Source: Auriscalpium vulgare
Lineage: Eukaryota > Basidiomycota > Agaricomycetes > Russulales > Auriscalpiaceae
Direction: 5' to 3'
Length of the DNA stretch: 64,000 bases
NCBI GenBank assembly: GCA_019915015.1
Contig: JAHBBC010000057.1
Location: forward strand, 33,033 to 97,032
The position numbers were made by a program, and so were the translations under genes. Under the pieces are notes generated by a model. That model worked only from the letters and a program-made list of their open reading frames with translations. It was not told where the DNA came from and did not search any database. Positions 11,942 to 24,632 of the stretch are shown one piece after another; positions within the stretch are counted from its first letter, which is position 1, and each line of letters begins with the position of its first letter.

Positions 11942-13177
11942 TTGTTGGAGGACCAGGAGGAGGTAGGGCTGGTCGTGGGGTTCGAGCCCGATAAGCCTGA
12001 TACTCTTAGAATGGAATCCCTGGTGTACCTCGAATCCTCGCCTACAATCGAAGATGTGCAGTCAGCTTATTTGTCAGTGTGCGACCTACCGGAGGAATAC
12101 GCGGGAGTGTTCACGAAGCGAGCGGAAGAAGGAGAGGAGGAGGAGGAACGAGCAAGAGCAGGGACGTTTATTTTTATTTGGACGGCGGCAGACTGGGGAG
12201 ACGGCGAGAGTGGGAGAGAAAGAGAGGAGGAAACGGACAGAGGTGAGCTACAGCCGACCGCGATGCAGCGCGAAGTCTTTGCGGCCACAAAGAAGCGTTA
12301 CAAGCCAGCACACCTCAAGGTGAAGCCCATTCGTACGGACCTGCCGGAGCACTTCCGGATCCTCAGAGAGATCAGAGGGGACCCCCTGGCGGATATGCCG
12401 CCGCTCCCAGAGAAGCCACCGGACTTCGTACCCACGGGAAGGTACACCGCGGAGCGTCGCGAACAATTTGACCGAGTCCACGACGAAGATTTCCTATGGC
12501 CGGAAGAAAGGAAGCTCATGCATGCGTTTATGTGCGCACAAAACGAAGCATTTGCCTGGGACGACTCGGAGCGGGGGCGCTTCCGAGAAGACTTCTTCCC
12601 CCCCATCACAATACCTGTAGTTCCGCATCGGCCGTGGGTTCAGCGAAATATTCCGATTCCGCCAGGGATATACGACAAGGTCATGGCGCTCATCAAGACC
12701 AAGATCGCCGCGGGCGTCTACGAGGACTCAAACTTGTCGGACCGCTCTAGGTGGTTCTGTGTGGTTAAGAAGGACCGGACCAGCCTCCGTATAGTCCATA
12801 GTCTGGAACCCCTGAATGCGGTGACCATCGCGCACTCAGGAGTACCCCCCTTCCCAGATCATTTGGCAGAGCAGTTTGCGGGGCGGCCGTGCGGGGGAAT
12901 TCTGGACCTCTACGTGGGCTATGACGAAAGGAGACTAGATGAAGCCTCAAGGGACCTCACAACTTTCCAGACGCCGTACGGCGCAAAACGGCTGGTGACC
13001 CTGCCTATGGGGTGGACAAATTCCGTCCCGATCTTCCACGACGACGTGACCTTTATTCTCCAACCGGAAATCCCACATATTACGGTGCCTTTTATAGACG
13101 ACGTCCCCCTGAAGGGGCCGGACTCGGACTACAGGACGGAAGGCGGAGGATACGAAACGATCCCCGGCAACAACGGC
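11942..13177 (+). pseudogene. Reverse transcriptase of the decayed Gypsy element, truncated
   Basis: The frame is offset from the gag-protease frame. The fingers block PPGIYDKVMALIKTKIAAGV is at about 12660-12720, followed by FCVVKKDRTSLRIVHSLEPLN. Then come DLYVGYDERRLDEASRDLTT (about 12905-12965), LVTLPMGWTNSV and the catalytic FIDDVPLKGP at about 13090-13120. After YETIPGNNG (about 13151-13177) the similarity ends and unrelated sequence follows, so the thumb, RNase H and integrase are missing. An acidic, arginine-rich stretch at about 12120-12245 looks like a low-complexity in-frame expansion. Confidence 0.85.
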
Positions 13178-14394
13178 GACTCGGCCGCGCTACCGATCCA
13201 GCGCATCGCAGCGATCGAAAGTACTCGACTGTGCCGCGCATTGGTCGCTTCATCATGGCGATCCGGTCGTCGGTGACGCCTCCGAATCCCTTGGAAGACG
13301 GAATGTGTCGTGCCCCGAGCCATGCCGGCGTCATTGGTGTGCTCGTGTTGCCTTTCGAGCGTAGTTTAAGCTGCGTGTTCCATGTCACGACCGTGTATCA
13401 TCTCCTGCAGCTCGTTTCGTAGTCCAGCCTCCACGATATCCTGTACAAGTACCACACAACACAATTGCCAATGCGACGTGTTCTGCGAGTGCCGACAGGC
13501 GCATAAATGTGCGTGTCCTCGACCGTGGCACGCACGCCCAGGCCTGCTTGCAGCGCATATGCCCAGCTCAAGAACAGCGCCTTTCTGCAGAGGTGTGCAC
13601 TGCACCGAGTCGAAGCGCCCGAGTGCGGCGCAGCTCGACCGGCCAGGAGTACACGGAAGAATGCAGAGCGTGCCGCTGCCTGACTGCGATCATATGCAGG
13701 GCCACACATATACTACCAGCCGGCGCTCAGTGTGTGGCACCCAGATCATGTCGGCCGCGCCACGGCTAGTACAATAGCAGGTGCCGCGAGCCATGCGCCG
13801 ACCCGCGCCTCTGCCGGCGGATCGCCAGCACCGGGCTCCTTGTACCTTTCTCATGCGCTCCGAATGCCGCTCTACGTAAACCCCCGGGGAGTCGCCTGTG
13901 GCCCGCACGCTCACTGGCAATCGTGATGTGCCTGTTTCCGCGGGGGTCGTGCGGTCAGTGTGCCGCGATGTCTGGCCGGCGCTCACATGGAAGGTGCCGC
14001 GGTGGACAGCTGTGCAGGCATATATATGTATATAAGGCGATGCTGGCCTGTCTGTGCGAATTTCATCCTCCCCACCACGCTACATATCGCACGATGTACG
14101 GGCTCACCGAGATGCCATCCCAGTATGCTACTCGCATATCCTATTTGGAAGCATACTTCAGCGAGTGGCAGTGGACTTTCGCTATTAAAACCAGGGAAAT
14201 ACATTGCGAGAATGGAACAGTTCTGTTCGAAACTACTGCACAGCTATCCAGTGAGTCTTTTACTGCTGTCAAACATCTTTCCTCTCTTCCGTCATGTCCT
14301 GCTACACCAGAACTCAGACTGACTCGACATGCAACTAGTACCGCGAGGTCAGGGCGAGAAGCCCTGGCCATGTGGCATACTGAATCATATTCAA
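13178..14394. other. Gene-free stretch left of the large element
   Basis: About 1.2 kb between the truncated Gypsy element and the 26-bp inverted repeat. Several short open frames exist on both strands but none carries a recognisable domain or splice-consistent continuation. A TATA-like run (ATATATATGTATATAAG) is present at about 14020-14036. I see nothing else that I can name. Confidence 0.5.
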
Positions 14395-14420
14395 ATCTGG
14401 GAAACCCTCCCCCCATAATT
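14395..14420 (+). repeat. Left terminal inverted repeat of the large element
   Basis: A perfect 26/26 match to the reverse complement of 41915-41940, with a C-rich core (CCCTCCCCCC). The flanking sequence outside does not match between the two sides beyond the terminal AT. Confidence 0.85.
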
Positions 14421-14900
14421 TATAGCTAAATAGTACCATTTAGTGCTAATTCCCCCAATGTCACATTATGGTTAGGATTACCTTAGCCCCCCCCTAATTG
14501 TAGTCCCATTTAGTGCAATTTAGTACTAATGTATACCTAACAGTTGGTAATCACATCCAGCAACTCAGGTACTCAGCCACCTAATTAGCCATAATTCATG
14601 GGTACCGCATATCATAACATTAGGCATAATTTGGCATAATTAGCGGACATTGGGGACATATGCATACAATAAAAACAGCGGGCAGGCTCCTGCCCCGACA
14701 CACCAATGGACTAGTAGACCTAGACACATCCAGAGAGTCCTCAGCTCAAGACCCCGCAATGCAACCCGTCGATGCTCACCTGAGGCAGTGAGTCTTCATC
14801 CACGACGACGGAACTTCAGTGACGAGCCCATAGACGCAAAGTCCACAGCAGCGCTTGCCACCCCTGGGACCTGCACAGCGGGGTCTTCCCCCCCTTCAGG
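14421..14900. other. AT-rich subterminal region, left end of the large element
   Basis: Non-coding and AT-rich compared with its neighbours. It contains repeated short motifs of the form CCATTTAGTGC / TTAGTACTAAT (for example at about 14437, 14508 and 14520) and several TTAGGATTA / CATAATTT runs. Clusters of short subterminal repeats are typical transposase-binding regions of CACTA-like elements; that role here is inferred. Confidence 0.5.
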
Positions 14901-14902
14901 GA

Positions 14903-17900
14903 TCAGTAATCCCCTAGACAGACATCAGAATCATGCACAATACAGGCCACAGACACGCACCTGACAGCAAGATAGATGTACGTCATTGTTGCGTGATAGC
15001 CAGTTGAATTTTGCTCTCGCCCTTGAGAGAAAGTTGCTATGAGATCTTCGTACACCGCCGAGATGCTGTCGCCCGAAACACTGTCCTTGCTGAAGGTGCC
15101 TAGCTGCCATTGCTTGAGCACTGACCACACCTGCAGAATCAAAGTCAGCGAGACAGCATCAGGGGTAGTGACGCCAAGTTCGCCCTGCCACTGGCACGAA
15201 CCAAAGCTGCAACGTAGGCGATCATGGGCGGCGGCAGCTCGTGCTGCTGACCTTCCGAGTCCGAGTCCTCCGTCTCGTCGGCAGGGTCCGCGTCGACCAG
15301 GAACGCGTCATCTGGGAAGGTGTGGAGGGCTTTGGGCCCGAAGAAGATGGATGAGATCGCCTTGATAATGATGGGGTGGCAAAAGGGCTCGCTCTTCGAG
15401 ACGCGGCCAGTCTGCAAACATCCCATCGTCAATCACCATATCTCACGGGACGGCCGAGCACGACGCACCTTTGGGTCCTTCGGCAAGATGAACAAGTAAT
15501 TTGGCTTGGTAGTTATCTTGGCCACCAGAGCTGCCCGTTCCTCCGCCTTGTCGGAGGCCTTCAGACCGTAGCCCTCACTGACAGCCAGGGTCGACACCCG
15601 GGCCTTCATGACGCTGCGGATATTGTTCAAACGTTCCTTGACCTTCGCACTCAGAACAATCAGCAAGGCAGATCGTAAGGCAGAGCCTGCTCACCACTTC
15701 ACTGAGGCTATCAGTGTACGACCTGTCCGATGTCAATCGCCGCGCCAAGTCATCGTCGTCGAGGTCCTGCGCGGCCTTGAGGAGCGCAGCCCGCCCGAGT
15801 TCATACCGATACGGCCCCGCGGGAATGGGATGCTTCCAGAACATCTCTTGGGGCAGCGACTTGGTGCAGGCCTGGGTCAGGAGTTTCTTCACCCTCGGCT
15901 GCTGTTTTGAGTGCCCCGCAAAGCTTCTGTCGTCTTCCAAGACCAGGTCAATATCCTGGGGCCACGGTCGACCGCGCACAGGCGGAGCGTCAGTGTTCTC
16001 CATCGGCCCTGCGGACGCTCGAGCCTCCTGCGCCGGCCGCCGCACGTTGAAAGGGTCTGTCAGTATCGACCATAATGCGCAAGAAAGTGCTCACCGTGTC
16101 TGACGCGCCGTCAACGTCTTCTTGCTCGGTGCGCGTCGATCCCAATGTGCGCTGGGTGAAGGGAATCGAACCTTGCTTGCGGCGCGGTACACCCTCGCGC
16201 GCCTCGCGCTCTTGCTGTTGAGGCGCGCCTTCCAAAGGAGCCGCTGCGGCCAAGGCGCCTAAACGCACTCGCATGCCTGGGATGAGCAAATGGCAGCGGG
16301 TTAAAGAGATTCGTACCTTGCTTGCGACGTGGTGCGCCCTCGGGTGTGTCACGGTCGCGCCCCTGCCTCTCACGGCCCTGCCCCTCGCGGCCCTGCCCGC
16401 GACGGTTCGCCGTTGACCCGCTTCGCGGCTGGACGACACCTTCCAGCGCCACCGGTTGAGGTCCAGAGGAGACGGACCAGGAAGTTGGGGATGCGTCCCG
16501 AGACATCGCGGGCGTTGGGGGCGGATCTGGGGCGAGAAAACGTCACTATCTAGGCAGCAAGTTCACGCAAGTCAAACGAACCTGTTGCTGCAGGTGTGAC
16601 GCGCCCCGACACGGCCCTCGACGAGTCCTGTTCGCGTGCCTGGGTCGCGTCGCTCGCCTCACTCGCTGTCTGCGCCACGCGCGCAGCTGATGCGCTCGCA
16701 CCAGTTGACTTTGTCTTCGTCGACTTCTTGTTCTCAGGCGCGCTCGCGGTAGGTGCCTTCCCCTGGTTTGACGTGCGGTTCTTCTGCATGCTCGCTCCAT
16801 GAAGGTCGCTCGCTATCTCCACGCTCACAGCGCCGACCGCGCTCGCACCCGTCGTCGCTGTCTTCACCTGGGCCGCTGTCAGCACGCTCCTGGTAGGTGT
16901 CGCACTCACCCGCACATTCCGCACACTCGCTGGTGCGCTTTGGGCCGTCTTGGACACGCTCCGTGCAGCCTTGCTTGTCCCCTTTCTAGGCGCGCCTCTT
17001 TGTACTATGCCAACGGTCGGTGATCGGCCATCAATCTACAACTCACTTACCAGATGTTGCGGCGCCCGTAACTTCTGCGGACTGCCTTGCCTTGCTTGGC
17101 CTCGCCACACGGGGCCTCTCGTCGTCGTCTGACTCTGTATCTAGGGCAAGAAGGGTGTTGCGCATGCGGTCACCGCCGCGCTTGAGGTTTATTGCCAGCT
17201 GGCGCGTGGCCACGTCGTCCACCCCCGAGTTGGCCCCTTCGGCTTGCACTGACTGCGTTACGTCGTCCGTGAGCAGTGACGTTGCGCGCGGCGATCCAGG
17301 CGGCGAGGACGCATCAACAAACTGGGGGATCTGCCCCAAAATAGTCAGTAGGCAGTCAACACGGTCCTGGCATCTAACTCACAGCCGCTTCAAACCGAGC
17401 TGCGGCCGCCTTGCCCATCTTCCGGCCACGCGCAGGGTCGCCCTCTACCTCGAACTCTTCGCTGCCTTCACCTTGGGATCCCGCGCTGGCTTCCGCGTCG
17501 TCCGAATCCGAGCGCCCTACGAGAACGGTGTTATCATGTGCATGAGCAGCGCGATCGTGGTGCGTGTGCGCGGCGGACAAGCGCACCTGACTCGTGCCAC
17601 GACTTGTCGTCCTGATGCACGTCGTCCTCGTCATTGTGGTGCACGACGCTCTCGGCGAATCTTGCCTCCTCGTAGGCGTCGAGGGCGCTGTCGCCGGGGT
17701 TGTCGCCTGGTTGCTGCAGAGTCAAAATGTGAGTGACGTGTTCGAACTTAGACGCCTTCGAGAAGCACTGACCTTCTTTGTCTTCTTAGTCACCTGCGCT
17801 TGAGCACCCGCTGTGTTCGCCCGCGGGCGCTTCACCGCCTTCTTTGCACTCTCGTCGGGTGCGTCGTCTAGACCGCGCGCAATGCGTAAGTCTTCCCTTG

Positions 17901-18163
17901 CCGCTGACCTCACGATGCGAATAATGACTTATAGAACGCTCACCGTCTATGTCGATGTCCATAGGTTGCGCTTGCGCCTTGCTCGCTGGCGCTTTGCGAC
18001 GAGGCCCGTCGGCGACGGCGGTTGGCTTTGCGCGGGCAGTAGGCTGGCTGCCCACTGCTTGCCTTGATGTGGCGCCACGGGTAACTCTCCCTTCAACTGC
18101 TGGAGGGGCCGACGCCTGCGGCTGCGCGCTCTCTGCTTTCTTGACCTTTTTGCCCGTGGCCAT
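14903..18163 (-). CDS. Multi-exon gene with a DUF6532-like C-terminal region
   Basis: Starts at ATG 18163 (MATGKKVKKAESAQ) and reads leftward through about nine short introns, to a stop near 14903. The N-terminal two thirds are low complexity (Ala, Arg, Lys, Ser, acidic), suggesting a nuclear protein. The C-terminal part reads FWKHPIPAGPYRYELGRAAL (about 15790-15840), KPNYLFILPKDP (about 15480), EPFCHPIIIKAISSIFFGP (about 15340-15400), AYVAALVRA and VWSVLKQWQLGTF (about 15125). This order (HP..., FF..., terminal helix before a W) is what I recall of DUF6532, an uncharacterised family common in Agaricomycete genomes. Function unknown. It is divergently paired with the Plavaka transposase across about 200 bp and is likely element cargo. 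Exon borders are approximate. Confidence 0.6.
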
Positions 18164-18365
18164 GGTGGATATCTGGGAAGCGGTGAGTGAGAGGTAGGGG
18201 GTGGAAGCAGGGAGCAAAGTAGCGGTGCGCGGTCTCGTTGGCAGGGTGGGATGAAATTTGTAAGTTCAGGCCCCGCTCTGATTTAGCACGCACTCCAAGA
18301 CTGATAACACAGGACCGGGCAGACGCGGCCCCACCATCCTCATCGCTGTGTCGATTGTCCATCCA

Positions 18366-21300
18366 ATGTCCAAGAATTTCCGGTGCAGAGCGTGCCATGC
18401 ATCCTTCACAAGCTCGGGCCTGGCCAAGCACCATGCAATGAGTCCCAATCCGCAGTGCCGCGCCCAACAACGGCTGCAGTTTGCAGCTGTACCAACCGCC
18501 ACGCCATTGCGAGTGAACTCCCCTATCCCAAGCTCTTCACATGCTCAACCTCGTTCACCACACGATGCGCGCCTTCACTCCCCGATCCCAGTCGACAGCG
18601 ATGAAGATGGAGCACATTCATCACGCCATGCGTCGCGCGAAAGGGGCACGTCGCCGGCGATGGATGTCGACGTCGACGAAGGGTTAGAGCTGCCATCTGC
18701 GGAGGAGTCTCGCCCAGAACGCACGACACCGCCCGTCCCTAACGACAACGGTGACAACGGCACTCAAGACCAGGCCCCTGCGCTGGGCCATGGCCATGCG
18801 CGGGATTTCTACGGCGATTATGAACTGGCAGACGACGATTTCGATTGGCACAACGAAGACTTGGCCGGAGCAGAGCAACCTGCGCTGCTGGGCAACGAGT
18901 CGGACGACGACATAGATGAGGACGCTCGTCCAGTAGAGTGGCTTGAGGAGGAATTCGGGGAAGACATTGGCCCGCCATCTTCCCCTTCGCTGGCGCCATC
19001 CTCTCCTCCAGGCCGCCGCTCTCCTTCGCCGCAGCACAGCCCCTCTCCATCCCCTCCTCGCGCTCGCTCTCAATCCATGAATCCGCCTGACGACGACGGC
19101 ATGCCGGCGCAGCCGCCACCCACGCATGCTGGCGCAGACGACGACTGGGAAGACACCTTCGTTGCGGAGTTCGGGGGTGAGGCGGGGACCCCGATGCATG
19201 GTGTGGTCCCCGATGGATTTGCGAGGTACTCTGCGAGCATCGCAGCCGCCCATGATCCCCACAATCCTTACCATCCGTTCCCTTCCAAACTCGCTTGGGA
19301 GCTCGCAAAGTGGGCCAAGACCCGAGGGCCAACGTCCTCAGCACTCAGCGACCTTCTGGCCATTGATGAGGTGCGCATGGCCCCGGGTTTATGTTCTGAG
19401 ACGACGCTGATGTGGCCTTCACTACCAGGTGGTCGAGCGCCTCGACCTCCCCTTCAAGAATGCAAACGAGCTGAACAGTATCATAGACACCCAGCTTCCC
19501 AAGCGGCCGGTGTTCACGCGCGACAAGATTGCGATCGCCGGAGAAGAATACGAATTCTATTACCGCGACCCTTTGGAGTGCATCAAGGCGCTATACGGCG
19601 ACGCAGAATTTGCGCCGCATATGGCCTTCAAGCCGGAGCGCCACTTCACCAGTGCAGACAGCGGGGCGCCGCGTGTGTACAGCCAGATGCACACAGGCAA
19701 ATGGTGGTGGAGAGTCCAGGTGCGCGCCACGTTGTTCCCCATAGCGCACATGAGCTGACCACCCTCACGCGTTGGCCAGGCCGCGCTAGAGAAAATTCGC
19801 CCGGGCGCCACCGTTGTGCCGGTCATTATCGCCACGGACAAGACACAGGTGACGCTGTTCCGCAACAAATCCGCGTATCCAATCTACTTGACCATTGGCA
19901 ACATACCGAAAGAAATTCGGCGCAAACCCTCTCGTCGCGCGCAAGTTCTCCTCGGCTATCTCCCGACGGCACGCCTGATGCACATCAAGAGCCAGCCCAT
20001 GCGCACGCGAGCCCTAGCCAACGTCTTCCACGCCTGCATGAACAGAATCATGTCTCCAATCAAGGAGCCTGGCCTGCACGGCGTGCCCATGGCGAGTGGC
20101 GATGGCGTGGTGCGGCGCTGCCATCCAATCTTCGCTGTCTTCGTCGGAGATTACCCTGAGCAGTGCCTCGTTGCTGCCTGCAAATCGGGGCAGTGCCCTC
20201 GCGGATGTATCCTCGACGACCTCGGGCTAGGCGCGTATGTTCCTGCCGAGCGCCGCGACATGCGCGACATAATCCGCGCCCTACGCACAGTCGATCGAGG
20301 GCCTGCAGAGTTCATCGCAGCGTGCCGCGGCGTCGGCTTGAAGCCCGTCCACCATCCCTTCTGGGAGGACCTCCCGTTTGCCAACATCCACCAGGCAATC
20401 GCCCCCGACATCCTGCATCAACTGTACCAAGGCATGCTGAAGCATATGATCAATTGGCTGAAGGAGGCTTTCAGTGATGAAGAGATTGACGCGCGCTTCG
20501 CTCGCATACCGCCGAATCACTCGATACGAGTCTTTTCTTCCGGGATCTCCCACCTCTCTCGCGTGTCCGGGCAAGAACACAAGGACATATGCCGCGTCTT
20601 ACTGGGCATCATCCCAGGCTTGCCGCTCCCCGATGGCTATTCGTCCTACCGACTCATCTGCGCCCTACGTGCCTTGCTCGATTTTGCGTACGTCGCTCAA
20701 TATCCCTCCCACTCTTCGGACACGCTGGCGTACCTGGAACACGCGCTCGCCCGCTTCCACGCAAACAAGGCTGTCTTGATTGTGCTCGGCGTTCGTGCCG
20801 ATTTTGAGCTTCCCAAGCTGCACGCGCTCATCCATTACGTCGAGGCCATTAAGGATTTCGGGACGACAGACAACTACAGCACGGAATACACAGAGCGTCT
20901 GCATATTGACCTCGCGAAGGACGCGTACCGCGCCACCAATCGGAAGGATGAATACACGCAAATGACGAAATGGCTTCTGCGGCGGGAGAAGGTTATGCGT
21001 CACGCCGCATACATCGAATGGAGGCTCGCGGGTGAACCTCCTGTCGCCGGCTTTGACCCTTCCTATGTCCCCCGCCACCTCCATCTCAACGTAACACGTC
21101 ACCCGACCGTGAAGGCCGTCTCATTCGTCAACGCCGGTCGCCTCTACGGAGCCACCCGTCTGAAGGCCCTGCTATCCGAGCTGATTGTGCGATGGCACGA
21201 GCCCAATCTGTCACCCAGGCTCGTCAAAACTCGCGCCGAGACGCTGGCCCTGCCATTCAGCAATGTGGCTGCCTTCCATCGCGTCAAGTTCTGGCATCCT

Positions 21301-21883
21301 GACGCGCAGGGGCAAGACGAGGCGCCGGAATATTTGGACAGCATACACGCACACCCGGCATACCGTGACACCCTCGGGTGCCGTCAACCCGGCCGCTTCG
21401 ACACGGCGCTCGCTCGAGTGGATCCACAACCATTGGAGGACGATGCGGACGACGAGCGTCCTGGCGTTCATGGTATGTGTTCTTTCGTCGAATGGCCAGC
21501 AACCTGCCTCTGAAGCTTTGTGCCCAGGCTTGCAGGTTGTCCAGGTACGGCTCATCTTCTCCATATCCGAGCGGATGCGCGAAGCCATGTTCGGCGCAGC
21601 CAAACCGGCGCCAACACACTTCGCATATGTGGAGTGGTTTACACCCTTTGGCCCCGCGGCGGAGCGAGCACACTTGATGTACCGCGTCTCGCGGCGCGTG
21701 GTCGCGGGCGTGCGGTCAGCCAGTGTGATCCCAATCACGGATCTCGCTAGGAGCTGCCATCTCATCCCAGACTTCGGTCCTGCAGCGCCGCGCGCGTGGA
21801 CATCCTCCACAGTGCTGGAGCGCTGTTCACACTTCTTTGTCAATTCGTTCACAGATCGCAACACATATATTTCTATATACTGA
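18366..21883 (+). CDS. Plavaka-type transposase (CACTA-like RNase H fold)
   Basis: Four exons join without a phase error: 18366-19370, 19429-19719, 19780-21472 and 21528-21883, about 1114 residues. It opens with a C2H2-like finger (CRACHASFTSSGLAKHH). An acidic/Pro-rich segment follows, then the conserved lead-in FASKLAWELAKWAK-type block at about 19280. The catalytic half includes VVPVIIATDKTQVT (about 19815), FHACMNRIM, RRCHPIFAVFVGDYPEQCLV, HQAIAPDILHQLYQGMLKHM (about 20390-20450) and YSTEYTERLHIDLAKDAY (about 20876-20930). The C terminus LMYRVSRR...FVNSFTDRN is the usual end of the family. The Asp of IATD, the Asp of DILHQL and a Glu of TEYTE are the likely acidic triad. No lesion was found, so the enzyme may be active. 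Confidence 0.88.
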
Positions 21884-22719
21884 ATGCCATACGCTTTGTG
21901 CTGCCTATGCTAGAATCGAGACTGCGTGCTATCTATGGCTAAGTAGAGCTACTGGCAAGGCCGTCCCGCATCTCGCGCTGGCGCTCCGCCATACGCTTAA
22001 GGAGGTGGGCATCCTCAATGTCCTCGCGCACCGCGCCCGCGCCGTCCAAAAGTACCCCTCCGCGACGTGGGGCTCGGTGGGCGCGCCAGAGAGGAATGGT
22101 GCGGCGTGAGGTGCGGCACAAGGAAGTGATGTGCGGCGGGAGCTGCGCGCGGAAGAGCTGGCGCGCGAGCGGCACTCGTGGGTTCACGAGCACTCGTGGG
22201 TTGACGAGGTGTGGGCACTCCGGGCTGCTTGTTCTTGCGCGACCGCGTGTGATGGTGCTGCGGACAAGGGATGACGGAGGAGCGCAGTCCGCCTCGGCGC
22301 ATGCTGGCGAGTGCTAGTATCCTGCAATTCATTTCAGATCACCATGCGGACCTGTACGTGCACACATACAACTCACCTGGCTTGGAATTACGCCCGCGCG
22401 GCCTTGCTAGAGTCGTGCCACGCTCGCGCACATCCCCCGCCCGCCGCCCACTTCGTGCGCACGCGATGCGGCATTGCGGTCCCGTCGGCACTACGTTCCC
22501 GCAGTCGATTTTGGGGGGATGTAGGAGAGAGGCAAGCGAGGGACGGAGGAGAGGGACAGAGCATGTGGGTGGAAGGAGTTCAGCGACAAGTCGGAGTTGC
22601 TGATGAGCGTTAGGGCGCTGCCGCACATGTGTCACACGAGGTCACATCCTCTCCTCTGCCCTCCCAAGCATGCCAACCAAGGTGCGCCGCCTGGGTGCTT
22701 ATCTCTGCTTCCAGCCCTG
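21884..22719. other. Spacer after the transposase
   Basis: About 0.8 kb without a supportable gene. The purine-rich and GC-rich runs at 22020-22310 open frames on both strands, but none has codon structure or splice continuity that I trust. Confidence 0.4.
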
Positions 22720-23425
22720 ATGAATCCGGGGCAGGACACGCTCGACGAGTTCACATGCGCGATTTCGGGTCACGGGACGGTGGATGTCCTTTTCACTCCA
22801 GCGGATGGCGGCAAGCCCACGGTGCGTACGAACAATGGTATCCCGCGGGCGTGCTCTCTGACCGTGCCTGCTTCTAGCGCGTGCAAGTTGTTTCGACACC
22901 AAAGAGCTGCAGGCCTCCTGGCTTCGTCCATGGCACGGTGCGTACCCCTCAATTCTACTCTACTTTTCTGACCACGCTCGCTCCTAGCGCTATCGCATCG
23001 CCACGTCGCGCAAGCTCCTCGAAGGCGTCCTGCCCCTTGAAGGCGTCCAACCCGCGCTACTGTCCGACGTCGCCGGCCCGACGGTTGACGAACCAACGGA
23101 TAGCGACGAGTCCTCTGACGGGCTGCCCTCCGACGTCGACGACCAGACGCGCCCGCCCGTGCTGGGCGATAACGCCGCCGACTGGGACGGTGATTTGCCT
23201 GCTGGATGCGTACTTGACGAGAACGGAGTGCTCGTCCTGGCTTCCCAGGTCCAGCGCGATCCTGGCGACAGGGTCTCCGAGGACAGGATCGAGAGGGCCT
23301 CCGAAGAGCCGTACGACGACGGCTGGTTGGACGACGACGTTGACGACGACACCTCCACCCAGGCGCGCGCGCAGTCGCCGCTCGATGAACGCGCATCCGC
23401 CCCCGCTGACTTCAAACGGTCATGA
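22720..23425 (+). CDS. Small acidic protein, unknown family
   Basis: Proposed start ATG 22720 (MNPGQDTLDEFTC). Two phase-0 introns join the exons cleanly: donor GTGCGTACGA after ...GGKPT, then RVQVVSTPKSCRPPGFVHGT, donor GTGCGTACCC, then RYRIATSRKLLEG. The last exon is strongly acidic (runs such as DDDVDDDTS) and ends at TGA 23425; the protein is about 195 residues. I do not recognise a domain. The middle block could be a small beta domain. An upstream ATG at 22670 with a further intron is possible but does not join in phase. It lies between the Plavaka transposase and another small gene on the same strand, which suggests element cargo. Confidence 0.5.
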
Positions 23426-23815
23426 GTGTCGTGCCCCCGCTCTTCTACCGTCCTACGCTCACGACGTCACGCAGTCGAAAGGACACCCCGCCGTCAACGT
23501 CATACGTCGAGCACACCCCTGCGCGGAAGAAGACAAAGCAAGCCGCGGTGTATTGGAAGCGCGGCAGCGGGGGTGACGCAGACGAGAGGGGCTTGCATTG
23601 ACGCAGTCATGAGAGGTGCTAGTGTATACTGTACTCGTCGCCGTGTAGCTCGCGCGTACATATATGAAAAATGAATGGGTCTCGCCTATCTTGAGTGAAA
23701 GCACAGCCACTAAGCGCAGACGCGCTGTGAGGCGCCTTTTCTTTGCCTCGGTGCCTGCCGAGTCGCGTCTTTGGTCTGCTGCGAGCGCCGCCCTCCGCCT
23801 CTCGATACTCGAGCA

Positions 23816-24632
23816 ATGTCGCACCAGGAGCCGCTCAGGGGGCGCCGATACGTGACTATCACAAGGGCAGGACAGTGGGTGCGTAGCTCCCGACTGTCCG
23901 CGCACGTTTGCTCACCGTCTTGTCTAGGATATTGAGGTCGCCGCTTTCAAAGCCTTGTGGGCGGCAGCCTGCCAGTCGTCGGCCAGCACGGCTGAGGGCG
24001 TCGCACCCGCAACGCCCCCGGTCAGCGTCGTCATGCACATGCCAAGCCCTGCTGGACGCAGCATGCCCACGGTGGCTTTCAGCGCCTCACCAGCGTTGGC
24101 ACCCCAGCCTCGCCGCGCCCACTCCACCAATCCCACACGGACCATCGACGCGCAAGCTTCTCCGGACGGCCATCCTTCCCCCCTCGATGCGGCACCCGCG
24201 CTCGTTGCGACCGCCAGCGTGGTCACGCAGTCAAGCGGCATGGAGGCTACGTCCACACCCACCCTCGAAGCGGACCTAGGCATCATCATCAACCCCGCCG
24301 GCGGGGTTGATGACCTGCCGACTCCCCCGCTGTCGCCCAAGGAAGCTACCGCGCCGGCTGAAGACTCGATGCGCCCTGAGGCCCCCGGCCCTTTCATCTC
24401 AGCGTCGGGCGAGGCGATCACTCACGCGCTATGTCCTCCCCCTGCGCACCACCGGGCGCGGCGCCAGGCGCCAGGCCCATCTGCCCCCTCTGCCCCCTCG
24501 CCAATGCGCGCGCGAGCCACTCGCCTGCCGTATCTGAGTCCCTTCGGGCCTGCCCCCGTCCCCCTTCCCGATGTGCCGGAGCCGCCAGACCTTGACTTGG
24601 CTGACGGATGGGACACCGCGATGCTATTCTGA
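23816..24632 (+). CDS. Small Pro/Ala-rich protein, unknown family
   Basis: Exon 1 (MSHQEPLRGRRYVTITRAGQW, from ATG 23816) ends at a GTGCGTAG donor. The second exon opens near 23930 with DIEVAAFKALWAA and runs to TGA 24632, about 235 residues in all. After a short helical start the protein is disordered: Pro, Ala, Ser and Thr, with the short motif DDLPTPPLSPKE. No catalytic motif was seen. A role as a DNA-binding or transposase-partner protein would be a guess. It is the last gene before the left array of the nested KDZ element. Confidence 0.5.

Larger units (their letters stand above)
7207..13177 (+). mobile_element. Decayed, truncated Ty3/Gypsy retrotransposon
   Basis: A second Gypsy element, unrelated in detail to the first. 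It keeps its gag start, CCHC knuckle, protease and half of the reverse transcriptase, but has no 5' LTR of its own (the other element's LTR abuts at 7206) and stops abruptly inside the RT at about 13177, shortly after its FIDD box. It carries an in-frame stop (7585), a solo-LTR insertion (8006-9588) and a frameshifting insertion near 10050, so it cannot be autonomous. Confidence 0.88.

Noticed and set aside
14395..14420. 8-bp target duplication expected of some KDZ elements at the outer ends
   Set aside because: Eight bases on each side do not match (TATTCAA versus CAGTGAC); at most a 2-bp AT could be a duplication.
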